NCBI GenBank assembly: GCA_964519885.1
Contig: CAZFLX010000001.1
Coordinates: 1-64,000, forward strand
DNA length: 64,000 bases
Reading direction: 5' to 3'
From: GCA-002282575 sp964519885
Lineage (GTDB): Bacteria; Pseudomonadota; Gammaproteobacteria; Thiomicrospirales; Thiomicrospiraceae
Numbering within the stretch: position 1 is the stretch's first letter; every line of letters begins with the position of its first letter. Shown piece after piece: positions 55,302 through 62,393 of the stretch. A program made the translations under genes and the position numbers. The notes beneath the pieces are model-generated. The model was given only the letters and a program-made list of their open reading frames with translations. It had not been told where the DNA came from and did no database searches.

Positions 55302-56222
55302 ATGACTCAACCGATTAGACATTTTCGCACTTTACTTGACTGCACCACAGATGAACTCAATTATCTGGTGCAGCGTGGCATCACCCTAAAAACGTGGCGC
55401 AACCAAGGCAAGGTACACGAACCCCTCGTCGGTAAAGTCATGACGATGATTTTTGAAAAATCATCCACCCGTACTCGTATTTCTTTTGAAGCTGGCATGT
55501 CGCAATTAGGTGGTCATGCTATTTTCATTTCCCCTCGCGACAGTCAACTCAGTCGTGGCGAGCCTTTAGAAGATACCGCCAAGGTGGTTTCACGCATGAC
55601 GGATATTGTCATGATTCGCACTTTTGGCCAAGATATTGTTGAACGCTTTGCCCAACACTCGAAAGTTCCTGTCATTAACGGACTAACCGACCTTCATCAT
55701 CCCTGCCAAGTACTGGCCGATGTGATGACCTTTGTTGAACAACGCGGCAGCATTGCGGGTAAAACGGTTTTGTGGATTGGTGATGGCTACAATATGTGTC
55801 ATTCCTTTATGCACGCAGCGAAACAATTTGGCTTTCACCTTCGCGTCTGTACACCTAAAGGTTACGAGCCAAACGCTCAAGTACAAGCTGAATGTGAAGG
55901 CTTCTTCAGCTTACACAATGACCCAACTAGCGCTGCGCAAGGCGTTGACTTAGTCGTTACCGATGTCTGGACCAGCATGGGCTGCGAAGCAGAAACCGAA
56001 GAACGTAACCGTCAATTTCAAAGCTACCAAGTCACCCCAGAAATTATGACCGCTGCGGGTGAACAGGCTTTATTCATGCATTGCTTGCCCGCGCATCGTG
56101 GTGAAGAAGTGGCTGCTGAAGTCATTGATGGCCCACAAAGCGTGGTTTGGGATGAAGCGGAAAACCGCTTACATGCGCAAAAAGCGTTAATTGAGTTTTT
56201 GATGCTTGGACAGCAAGCTTAA
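55302..56222 (+). CDS. argF: Ornithine carbamoyltransferase
   Basis: 306 residues. It makes citrulline from ornithine and carbamoyl phosphate. SSTRTRISFEAGMSQLGG binds carbamoyl phosphate, DLHHPCQVLADVMT holds the HPCQ motif, and FMHCLPAHRGEEV the catalytic Cys in HCLP. Normal length. It forms an operon with argD and ends at the terminator at 56,252. Confidence 0.96.
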   Translation: MTQPIRHFRTLLDCTTDELNYLVQRGITLKTWRNQGKVHEPLVGKVMTMIFEKSSTRTRISFEAGMSQLGGHAIFISPRDSQLSRGEPLEDTAKVVSRMTDIVMIRTFGQDIVERFAQHSKVPVINGLTDLHHPCQVLADVMTFVEQRGSIAGKTVLWIGDGYNMCHSFMHAAKQFGFHLRVCTPKGYEPNAQVQAECEGFFSLHNDPTSAAQGVDLVVTDVWTSMGCEAETEERNRQFQSYQVTPEIMTAAGEQALFMHCLPAHRGEEVAAEVIDGPQSVVWDEAENRLHAQKALIEFLMLGQQA

Positions 56223-56251
56223 TAGAGTCTAGCTCATCATCTCAAAAAAAA

Positions 56252-56276
56252 CCTCAAATTTTGAGGGCTTTTTTAA
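56252..56276 (+). terminator. Intrinsic terminator of argDF
   Basis: CCTCAA (56252-56257) and TTGAGG (56261-56266) then GCTTTTTT. A 6-bp stem and T-run, 30 bases after the argF stop. Confidence 0.75.
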
Positions 56277-56284
56277 TGAGTCAA

Positions 56285-56314
56285 CATGACAGATGGCAAC
56301 GCAACCAACTTAGC
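56285..56314. repeat. Partial left copy of the ~120-bp repeat
   Basis: CAGATGGCAACGCAACCAACTTA matches the right end of the repeat that follows, so an older or truncated copy precedes copies 1 and 2 and the three stand in tandem order. Confidence 0.55.
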
Positions 56315-56439
56315 TAAAACCGTCATGAGCTGACAAAATGGCTAGGCACAAAGCGCGCAGAACGAGGAGTGTAGATTACTACATGACGAAGTTCGAGCAC
56401 TGAAGCAACAACGCCAGAGGCAGTGCAACCAACTTACCT
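56315..56439. repeat. Intergenic repeat element, copy 1
   Basis: A unit of about 125 bases beginning TAAAACCGTCATGAGC and containing a conserved inner part (AGAACGAGGAGTGTAGATTA and CGCCAGAGGCAGTGCAACC). It is almost identical to copy 2. It lies in the gap between argF and recR. It does not code. Confidence 0.9.
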
Positions 56440-56563
56440 TAAAACCGTCATGAGCTGACAAAATGGCTAGGCGCAAAGCGCGCAGAACGAGGAGTGTAGA
56501 TTACTACATGACGAAGTTCGAGCACTGAAGCAACAACGCCAGATGGCAGCGCAATAGGTTTTA
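56440..56563. repeat. Intergenic repeat element, copy 2, supplying the recR stop codon
   Basis: Same unit as copy 1, here ending CAGATGGCAGCGCAATAGGTTTTA. The ends TAAAACC and GGTTTTA are inverted repeats. The last bases (56,561-56,563) are the TAA of recR read on the minus strand, so the element runs exactly up to the gene's stop codon. Confidence 0.9.
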
Positions 56564-57142
56564 GTGGCGGTGAAGTAACGCCTGCGCTAGCGTCGCCCCA
56601 TCCAACAACTCCAAACTCCCACCCATGGGAATGCCTTGTGCTAAACGACTGGTTTTAATCTGCCCCGCATCGGTGAGTTGCTGAATATAATAAGCGGTCG
56701 CCTCCCCTTCCATGGTGGGATTGGTGGCGATAATCACCTCTTCGATCACCCCCTCAGCCAAACGTTCCGCCAATAAGGGCAGACCCAACTCAGTTGGTCC
56801 TAGCCCATCTAAGGGTGATAACTGACCATGCAAAACAAAGTATAAGCCTTTGTAGCTGCCAGTCTGCTCAAACGCCAGTACATCCAGCGGCGACTCAACA
56901 ATACACAACAAACGCGCATCGCGCTGCGCATTGGCACACAGTGAACAGACCGCCGACTCAGCTAAATCACGGCATCGACCACATTGACCAACACCCGCCA
57001 AAGCATCGGTTAAGGCTTGTGCCAGCTCGGCTGCTTGATGACGCTTATGCAACAATAAGCGATACGCCATGCGCTGCGCACTTTTCGGACCAATGCCTGG
57101 TAGTTGGCGCAATGACTGAGTGAGTCGATTCAGTAAGGACAT
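56561..57142 (-). CDS. recR: Recombination mediator RecR
   Basis: 193 residues. Helix-hairpin-helix start (LRQLPGIGPKSAQRMAYRLL), a four-cysteine zinc site (CGRCRDLAESAVCSLC), and a Toprim domain with ARLLCIVESPLDVLAFEQTG and EVIIATNPTMEGEATAYYIQ. It works with RecO/RecF to load RecA at gaps. Its stop codon is the terminus of repeat copy 2, so the last residue or two may have been set by the element. Follows ybaB and dnaX in the usual order. Confidence 0.95.
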   Translation of the reverse strand: MSLLNRLTQSLRQLPGIGPKSAQRMAYRLLLHKRHQAAELAQALTDALAGVGQCGRCRDLAESAVCSLCANAQRDARLLCIVESPLDVLAFEQTGSYKGLYFVLHGQLSPLDGLGPTELGLPLLAERLAEGVIEEVIIATNPTMEGEATAYYIQQLTDAGQIKTSRLAQGIPMGGSLELLDGATLAQALLHRH

Positions 57143-57154
57143 AATAAACTACCC

Positions 57155-57278
57155 TAAAACAGCCATGAGCTGACAAAATGGCTAGGCGCAAGGCGCACAG
57201 AACAAGGAGTGTAGACTACTAGATGACGCTGTTCGAGCACCGAAGCAACAACGCCAGATGGCAGCGCAATAGGTTTTA
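57155..57278. repeat. Intergenic repeat element, copy 3, supplying the ybaB stop codon
   Basis: A third, slightly diverged copy (TAAAACAGCCATGAGC at the left, CGCCAGATGGCAGCGCAATAG then GTTTTA at the right) between recR and ybaB. Its last bases (57,276-57,278) are the TAA of ybaB. Same orientation relative to the gene as copy 2. Confidence 0.9.
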
Positions 57279-57599
57279 ACCGAATATATTACCTAAACCC
57301 GCCGGCAAGCCCGCCGTTAAGCTACCCATTTTTTCCGCAGTCACTTGCTCAACTTTACGGTTAGCACTGTTAATCGCCGCCGCAATCAAGTCTTCTAACA
57401 TTTCACGGTCATCCATTAGGCTTTCATCAATGGTCACTTTAATGGCTTCATGCTTGCCGGTTAAGGTAACTTTAACCAAACCACCGCCAGCTTCACCTTC
57501 AGCGGTCATCGCAGCCACTTCTGCCTGCAATTGTTGTGCTTTTTCTTGCATTGCTTGGGCTTGCTTCATTAATTGACCCATTCCCGCTTTTCCGAACAT
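57276..57599 (-). CDS. ybaB: YbaB/EbfC nucleoid-associated protein
   Basis: 107 residues. Small DNA-binding protein; GKAGMGQLMKQAQAMQEKAQ at the start and VTLTGKHEAIKVTIDESLMD in the middle are the family signature. It lies between dnaX and recR as in many gammaproteobacteria. The stop is formed by repeat copy 3. Confidence 0.93.
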   Translation of the reverse strand: MFGKAGMGQLMKQAQAMQEKAQQLQAEVAAMTAEGEAGGGLVKVTLTGKHEAIKVTIDESLMDDREMLEDLIAAAINSANRKVEQVTAEKMGSLTAGLPAGLGNIFG

Positions 57600-57641
57600 G
57601 GTTGCTTTCCTTATGATTAAGTGTAGTGTTAAGTTTAAGTT

Positions 57642-59507
57642 TTAAGAGGCTATTGCTTCTAACTTAGCCCACTGAGGGGTTAATCCCAGCGACTGATGTA
57701 AGGTTTGTAATCGTGGTTCTTGCTCCATCTCTGCTTTAATGGCGTCCAGTTCAGCTTGTTTGAGTTGTTTGACCTGACCTTCAGGACTCACCCAATCGGC
57801 CTGCCATTCATTTCTCCATTCAAGACTGGCTTGAGGTGCAACCAAACGAATGGCTGTGAGCAATTTGTCACCCCAATAAGTAACATTTGCCGATGCACTA
57901 CTTGGGTAAGCCAGCACAATCTGGTTTGCATCTTCATGTGTTAGGCGTAAGCATTGATTCGCTAAGGTTAACTCAGGCCCCTTGAGTCGCCATTGCTGCA
58001 AACAGGCTTTCCAATCCTCTAATGACCAAGGCGCACTGGTTGATTGGGGCTGAGTCGATGGCGTTTCCAATACTTCTGAAATCGGCGCTGTGACTTCAGC
58101 TGCTTCATGGGTTGCTGGTTGAACCTTAACCGCATCGCTCTGATCTGGCAAGTTGAGGGATGGGATGACAGCAGCGGATGGCAAAGGCTCAGGATTCAGT
58201 GTTTTTTTTTCAGCCGTATCGCTATTTTTACGAATGCCTAGGGCGGCCAAAGCGGCCAAGTGGGGAGAATCATGACCATCACCACTGGCTACAAATGCTG
58301 TTGGTGCTTCTGTTGACACAGGACTGTGAATATGTGTTCGTTCTGCTCTACCGGATTGTGTCGCAACTGCTGGTAGAACCCGAAGGACTGGCACTGGCTT
58401 GGTTGACGATGATGACTGAGCTGATGGGATTGAATAACCAACAAAATGCAGCAAACGCATCAGCATCACTTCAAAACCCATTTGTGCGGTGGGAGCCAAT
58501 CGCATATCGTCTTGCGCTAATAACGCCACTTGTAGCCACAACTGCACTTGTTCACTCGACACCTGTTGCGCCAACTCAGCTAGGGTCACGTCAGCTTCCG
58601 ACATCAACGCTGGAAAACTCTGTAGCATCGCTAATTGATGCAGTTTCTCCAACAACTGTTGTTGTAAGCGGTCAAAGTCGGCACCCCAGTTAATCCATTC
58701 TTGCATTAAAGCTAAGACCTGTGTTTGATCCTGCTGTGCTAAGGCAGACAAGAGTGCATTGACTTGCTCATCCGATGCCAAACCCAGCATATCGCGGGTG
58801 CTGTCATAATTGACCGCTCCCGCCCCGAGCATAATGGCTTGATCGAGCAAACTGAGGGCATCGCGCACGCTACCACCCGACATACGGACGACCAAATCCA
58901 ATGCCGTCGATTCAAACTCAACCGCTTCCGCTGTCAATACTTTGGCTAAATGCGCATGCAATACCTGCGGCGTCATCGGTCGCAAATGGAATTGCAAACA
59001 ACGCGATAGAATCGTCACCGGCAATTTATGCGGATCAGTGGTTGCTAACAGAAATTTAACGTGTTCGGGTGGTTCTTCGAGGGTTTTCAGCAACGCATTA
59101 AAACTATGCGTTGACAGCATGTGTACTTCGTCGATGATGTAGATTTTGAAGCGACCGACACTGGGCGCATACTGCACATTGTCTAGCAACTCACGGGTGT
59201 CTTCGACTTTGGTGCGGCTGGCAGCGTCAATTTCGATCAGATCAACAAAGTTACCCGCATCAATGGCTTGGGCAATATCATCTTGGCAAGGCTCTGCTGT
59301 CATGCCATCACGACAATTGAGTGCTTTAGCGAAAATACGCGCTAAGGTGGTTTTACCGACACCACGTGTTCCGGTAAACAGATAAGCATGATGCAAACGT
59401 CCAGAAGTGAGGGCTTGCGAAAGCGCACGCACAACTGGCTCTTGACCAACGACTTCTGAAAATTGTTTGGGACGCCACGCGCGTGCAAGAACCCGACTAG
59501 CTGACAT
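57642..59507 (-). CDS. dnaX: DNA polymerase III tau subunit (gamma by frameshift)
   Basis: 621 residues. It loads the clamp and couples the replisome. Walker A TGTRGVGKT (46-53), YIIDEVHMLS (Walker B) and the sensor region LATTDPHKLPVTILSRC are normal. The zinc module is degraded: C65 and C74 remain, but the third and fourth ligands are D77 and Q80. Codons 433-436 hold A9, where a -1 shift gives NTES then stop and a +1 shift gives H then stop; a product of about 439 residues is predicted, near the 431-residue E. coli gamma. The C-terminal tau domain is complete. Confidence 0.93.
   Translation of the reverse strand: MSASRVLARAWRPKQFSEVVGQEPVVRALSQALTSGRLHHAYLFTGTRGVGKTTLARIFAKALNCRDGMTAEPCQDDIAQAIDAGNFVDLIEIDAASRTKVEDTRELLDNVQYAPSVGRFKIYIIDEVHMLSTHSFNALLKTLEEPPEHVKFLLATTDPHKLPVTILSRCLQFHLRPMTPQVLHAHLAKVLTAEAVEFESTALDLVVRMSGGSVRDALSLLDQAIMLGAGAVNYDSTRDMLGLASDEQVNALLSALAQQDQTQVLALMQEWINWGADFDRLQQQLLEKLHQLAMLQSFPALMSEADVTLAELAQQVSSEQVQLWLQVALLAQDDMRLAPTAQMGFEVMLMRLLHFVGYSIPSAQSSSSTKPVPVLRVLPAVATQSGRAERTHIHSPVSTEAPTAFVASGDGHDSPHLAALAALGIRKNSDTAEKKTLNPEPLPSAAVIPSLNLPDQSDAVKVQPATHEAAEVTAPISEVLETPSTQPQSTSAPWSLEDWKACLQQWRLKGPELTLANQCLRLTHEDANQIVLAYPSSASANVTYWGDKLLTAIRLVAPQASLEWRNEWQADWVSPEGQVKQLKQAELDAIKAEMEQEPRLQTLHQSLGLTPQWAKLEAIAS
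58202..58211 (-). other. A9 slippery run in dnaX (putative programmed frameshift)
   Basis: On the minus strand G-A9-C encodes E433-K434-K435 and the first base of T436. A -1 shift reaches a TGA after four codons; a +1 shift reaches TGA after one. A-runs at this point of dnaX drive ribosomal frameshifting in E. coli and transcriptional slippage in Thermus. The position makes the same use likely. Confidence 0.6.
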
Positions 59508-59593
59508 GAGACCTCTGGCGTTTCGCTAAAGAAGTGTTTCATTATGGTGAATGATTCGATGAAATCATTCACCATAATGAATCAAGACGACTT

Positions 59594-59687
59594 GAGCCAG
59601 CTGAACCTCGGCGCCCACATCACAAATACCGTTGCTTCATTCCTGACCTGGCGGGGTTTTCTGCTTAGTGCCGCGAGGGACCAGCCC
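59594..59687 (-). ncRNA. ffs: 4.5S signal recognition particle RNA
   Basis: On the minus strand the SRP RNA core CCAGGTCAGGAATGAAGCAA occurs at 59,629-59,651 (the GGTCAGGA and GAAGCA internal loop), flanked by complementary arms (GGGCTGG / GTTCAGCTGGCTC and CCTCGCGGC / GCCGAGG), about 94 bases in all. It sits just upstream of dnaX, its common place in gammaproteobacteria. It binds Ffh to target membrane proteins. Confidence 0.88.
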
Positions 59688-59700
59688 AAATCGCTGTGCT

Positions 59701-59709
59701 ATTCTACCA
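59701..59709 (-). promoter_or_regulatory. Extended -10 promoter of ffs
   Basis: On the minus strand TGG-TAGAAT, an extended -10 element, about 13 bases before the expected 5' end of the SRP RNA. The -35 region is weak, as is common for extended -10 promoters. Confidence 0.5.
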
Positions 59710-59745
59710 CATAAGCACGCCAATGCGCCTTTTCATCAACGGAAA

Positions 59746-60102
59746 TTAGTTTGGCGAAATCGGCCAGATCAATTCCCGAGAAGAAGATTTGCCAGATGCT
59801 TTGGTCTGTGATTTAACGGATAACTTGTCTGCGCGTGCTGATGAAGCTGGACCAAACACAATACGTTCTTTATTACGTTCCACCAGTTTGGGGCCTACCC
59901 CCTTCACTTTAGCCAAGTCGTCTAAACTTTTGAACGGACCATGTTGTTGGCGCCAAGCAACAATTTGTTGGGCTTTCTTTTCCCCCACACCCGACAAAGC
60001 AGATGATAATTGGGCTGCATCGGCGCTGTTAATGTTCACGCTTTGGTTGGCAAAGACTGGTTGTACCAATAACCAGCACAAGCAAATTCTTAATAAAAAC
60101 AC
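59746..60102 (-). CDS. ComEA-like helix-hairpin-helix protein
   Basis: 118 residues. A signal peptide (FLLRICLCWLLVQPVFANQ) leads to two helix-hairpin-helix units (VNINSADAAQLSSALSGVGE, then FKSLDDLAKVKGVGPKLVER), the ComEA DNA-binding fold. ComEA proteins hold incoming DNA in the periplasm during natural transformation; pilT and pilU lie next to it, so the gene may be part of DNA uptake. Its C-terminus is a short Ser/Lys-rich tail. Confidence 0.85.
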   Translation of the reverse strand: MFLLRICLCWLLVQPVFANQSVNINSADAAQLSSALSGVGEKKAQQIVAWRQQHGPFKSLDDLAKVKGVGPKLVERNKERIVFGPASSARADKLSVKSQTKASGKSSSRELIWPISPN

Positions 60103-60175
60103 GGCATTCCTCTTTTTACTCTATGCACTATCCGTTAATATAGCAAAAATTGGTAATTTTTTGGGCAAAGACGCA

Positions 60176-61216
60176 ATGGACATCACACAACTACTCACTT
60201 TTTCGGTACAACAAAAAGCTTCTGACCTGCATATTTCGGCAGGCCTACCTCCTATGTTGCGTATCGATGGCGATGTGAGAAAAATCAATGCGCCCGAATT
60301 AGATGCCAGCCAAGCCCAGGCGTTGCTTTATGACGTGATGAATGACTTTCAACGTAAAGAGTTCGAAACCAACTTAGAGTGTGATTTCTCGTTTAACTTG
60401 CCCGGCGTGGCGCGGTTTCGTGCCAATGTATTTCGACAAGAACGCGGTATTGGTGGCGTTTTTCGTACCATTCCTTCGAGCGTACTGAGTCTTGCCGAGC
60501 TGCAAGCGCCCGCCATTTTTGCCGACATTGCCGACACGCCTCGAGGACTGGTGTTGGTCACGGGTCCCACAGGTTCTGGTAAATCGACCACACTAGCGGC
60601 AATGATTGACTATATTAATGAACGACATTATGCGCACATTCTTACTGTGGAAGACCCAATTGAATTTGTACACAGCAGTAAAAATTCGCTCATTAATCAA
60701 CGCGAAGTACACCGAGACACGCGCAGTTTTTCTAATGCACTTAGGGCGGCCCTTCGTGAAGACCCCGATGTGATTTTAGTGGGTGAAATGCGTGATTTAG
60801 AAACCATTAAACTGGCGCTCACTGCAGCGGAAACCGGACACTTAGTTTTTGGTACACTGCATACTTCCAGTGCTGCCAAAACCATCGACCGCATTATTGA
60901 CGTTTTTCCAGGCAATGAAAAAACCTTGGTTCGCTCGATGCTATCAGAGTCTTTAAGAGCCGTTATTTCACAAACCTTGATTAAACGTAAGCAAGGTGGG
61001 CGCGTTGCCGCACACGAAATCATGCTCGGCAATGCCGCCATTCGCAATTTGATTCGTGAGGACAAGGTGCCGCAAATGTACTCAATTATTCAAACCAGTA
61101 ATCAACTGGGGATGCAAACACTGGATCAATCTCTGCAACGTTTGGTGGATCAGGGTATTGTGACACGCTCCGAGGCCGCTTACAAAGCCAGCAACAAAGA
61201 GCAATTCGTGAGTTAA
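60176..61216 (+). CDS. pilT: Type IV pilus retraction ATPase PilT
   Basis: 346 residues from ATG 60176; a longer upstream frame overlapping the ComEA-like gene is rejected. Hexameric motor that retracts pili. Walker A VTGPTGSGKSTTLAAMID, the Asp box VEDPIEFVHSS, His box GTLHTSSAAKTIDR and the C-terminal AIRNLIREDKVPQMYSIIQT match PilT. Normal length. Coupled to pilU by TAATG. Confidence 0.95.
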   Translation: MDITQLLTFSVQQKASDLHISAGLPPMLRIDGDVRKINAPELDASQAQALLYDVMNDFQRKEFETNLECDFSFNLPGVARFRANVFRQERGIGGVFRTIPSSVLSLAELQAPAIFADIADTPRGLVLVTGPTGSGKSTTLAAMIDYINERHYAHILTVEDPIEFVHSSKNSLINQREVHRDTRSFSNALRAALREDPDVILVGEMRDLETIKLALTAAETGHLVFGTLHTSSAAKTIDRIIDVFPGNEKTLVRSMLSESLRAVISQTLIKRKQGGRVAAHEIMLGNAAIRNLIREDKVPQMYSIIQTSNQLGMQTLDQSLQRLVDQGIVTRSEAAYKASNKEQFVS

Positions 61217-62382
61217 TGATGAGTCAAGTCGAAAGCAGCAAAGCGCAACTACATCAACTACTTCAAGCCATGGTTGAGTCCAAGGCATCGGATATGTTTA
61301 TCGTCGCTGGCGCTCCCGTCAGTTTCAAAATTGATGGTTTGATGCACCCAGTTACCCAACAAGCGATGATGCCCGTGATGACACGTCAACTGGCTGAAAC
61401 CTTGCTTTCTGAAAAGCAAATGGAAGAGTTTGATCGACTTCATGAATATAATCTGGCCTATTCGGTGACCATGCTCGGACGCTTTCGGGTCAATCTATTT
61501 ATTCAACGCAACAGCGTTGGCATTGTCATTCGAACCATTAATACCAGTATTCCAGCCATTGATAGTTTAGGACTCCCCGATGTGGTTAAACAACTGGTAT
61601 TAGAGAAGCGCGGGTTAATTTTAGTCGTTGGTGGCACAGGTTCCGGTAAATCGACTTCCTTGGCGGGTATGATTGGCTATCGCAACCAAAACACCCAAGG
61701 TCACATTATCACCATTGAAGACCCGATTGAATTTGTCCACGCACATGGTAAATCCATTATCACCCAACGCGAAGTGGGTACGGATACCGAAAGTTTTGAA
61801 ATAGCACTGAAAAACACGCTACGCCAAGCACCCGATGTCATTCTCATCGGCGAGGTTCGTGCCCGAGAAACCATGGAACACGCCATTACCTTTGCCGAAA
61901 CGGGTCACCTGTGTTTATCCACGCTGCATGCCAATAATGCCAATCAAGCCCTTGATCGCATCATTAACTTTTTCCCAGAAGAACGCAAAGCACAATTGCT
62001 GATGGATTTGTCTCTCAACCTACGCGCCATTATCAGTCAACGTCTGGTACCGAAACAATCGGGTAAAGGACGCGTTGCTGCCATCGAAGTGTTAATCAAT
62101 AGCCCACGCATGGCTGATTTGATTTTTTCCGGTCAGGTACATGAAATGAAAAACGTCATGATGGAAAATCGTGACATGGGCATGCAAACTTTTGATCAGT
62201 CACTGTTTGATTTATATGAAAGTAACCGGATTAGCTATGCCGACGCACTAAGATTTGCCGATGCTATGAATGATTTACGCTTACGCATTAAGCTATCATC
62301 GAAGCGCTTTGCCGAGGAACAACCCGATGCCAGTATTCAAGACGGTATCAGCAGTTTTGAGCTGAAACCAACCCAAGAATGA
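61216..62382 (+). CDS. pilU: Type IV pilus retraction ATPase PilU
   Basis: 388 residues. PilT paralogue that supports retraction force. VVGGTGSGKSTSLAGMIGYR, IEDPIEFVHAHGKSIITQRE, STLHANNANQALDRIINFFP are the ATPase parts; the extended C-terminus (SKRFAEEQPDASIQDGISSF) is typical of PilU. It converges on uvrB with only 11 bases between the stops. Confidence 0.95.
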   Translation: MMSQVESSKAQLHQLLQAMVESKASDMFIVAGAPVSFKIDGLMHPVTQQAMMPVMTRQLAETLLSEKQMEEFDRLHEYNLAYSVTMLGRFRVNLFIQRNSVGIVIRTINTSIPAIDSLGLPDVVKQLVLEKRGLILVVGGTGSGKSTSLAGMIGYRNQNTQGHIITIEDPIEFVHAHGKSIITQREVGTDTESFEIALKNTLRQAPDVILIGEVRARETMEHAITFAETGHLCLSTLHANNANQALDRIINFFPEERKAQLLMDLSLNLRAIISQRLVPKQSGKGRVAAIEVLINSPRMADLIFSGQVHEMKNVMMENRDMGMQTFDQSLFDLYESNRISYADALRFADAMNDLRLRIKLSSKRFAEEQPDASIQDGISSFELKPTQE

Positions 62383-62393
62383 TCTAGATGAAA

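Noticed and set aside
59789..60175. N-terminal extension of PilT
   Set aside because: Overlaps the ComEA-like gene; the ATG at 60176 gives the family's usual length and start.
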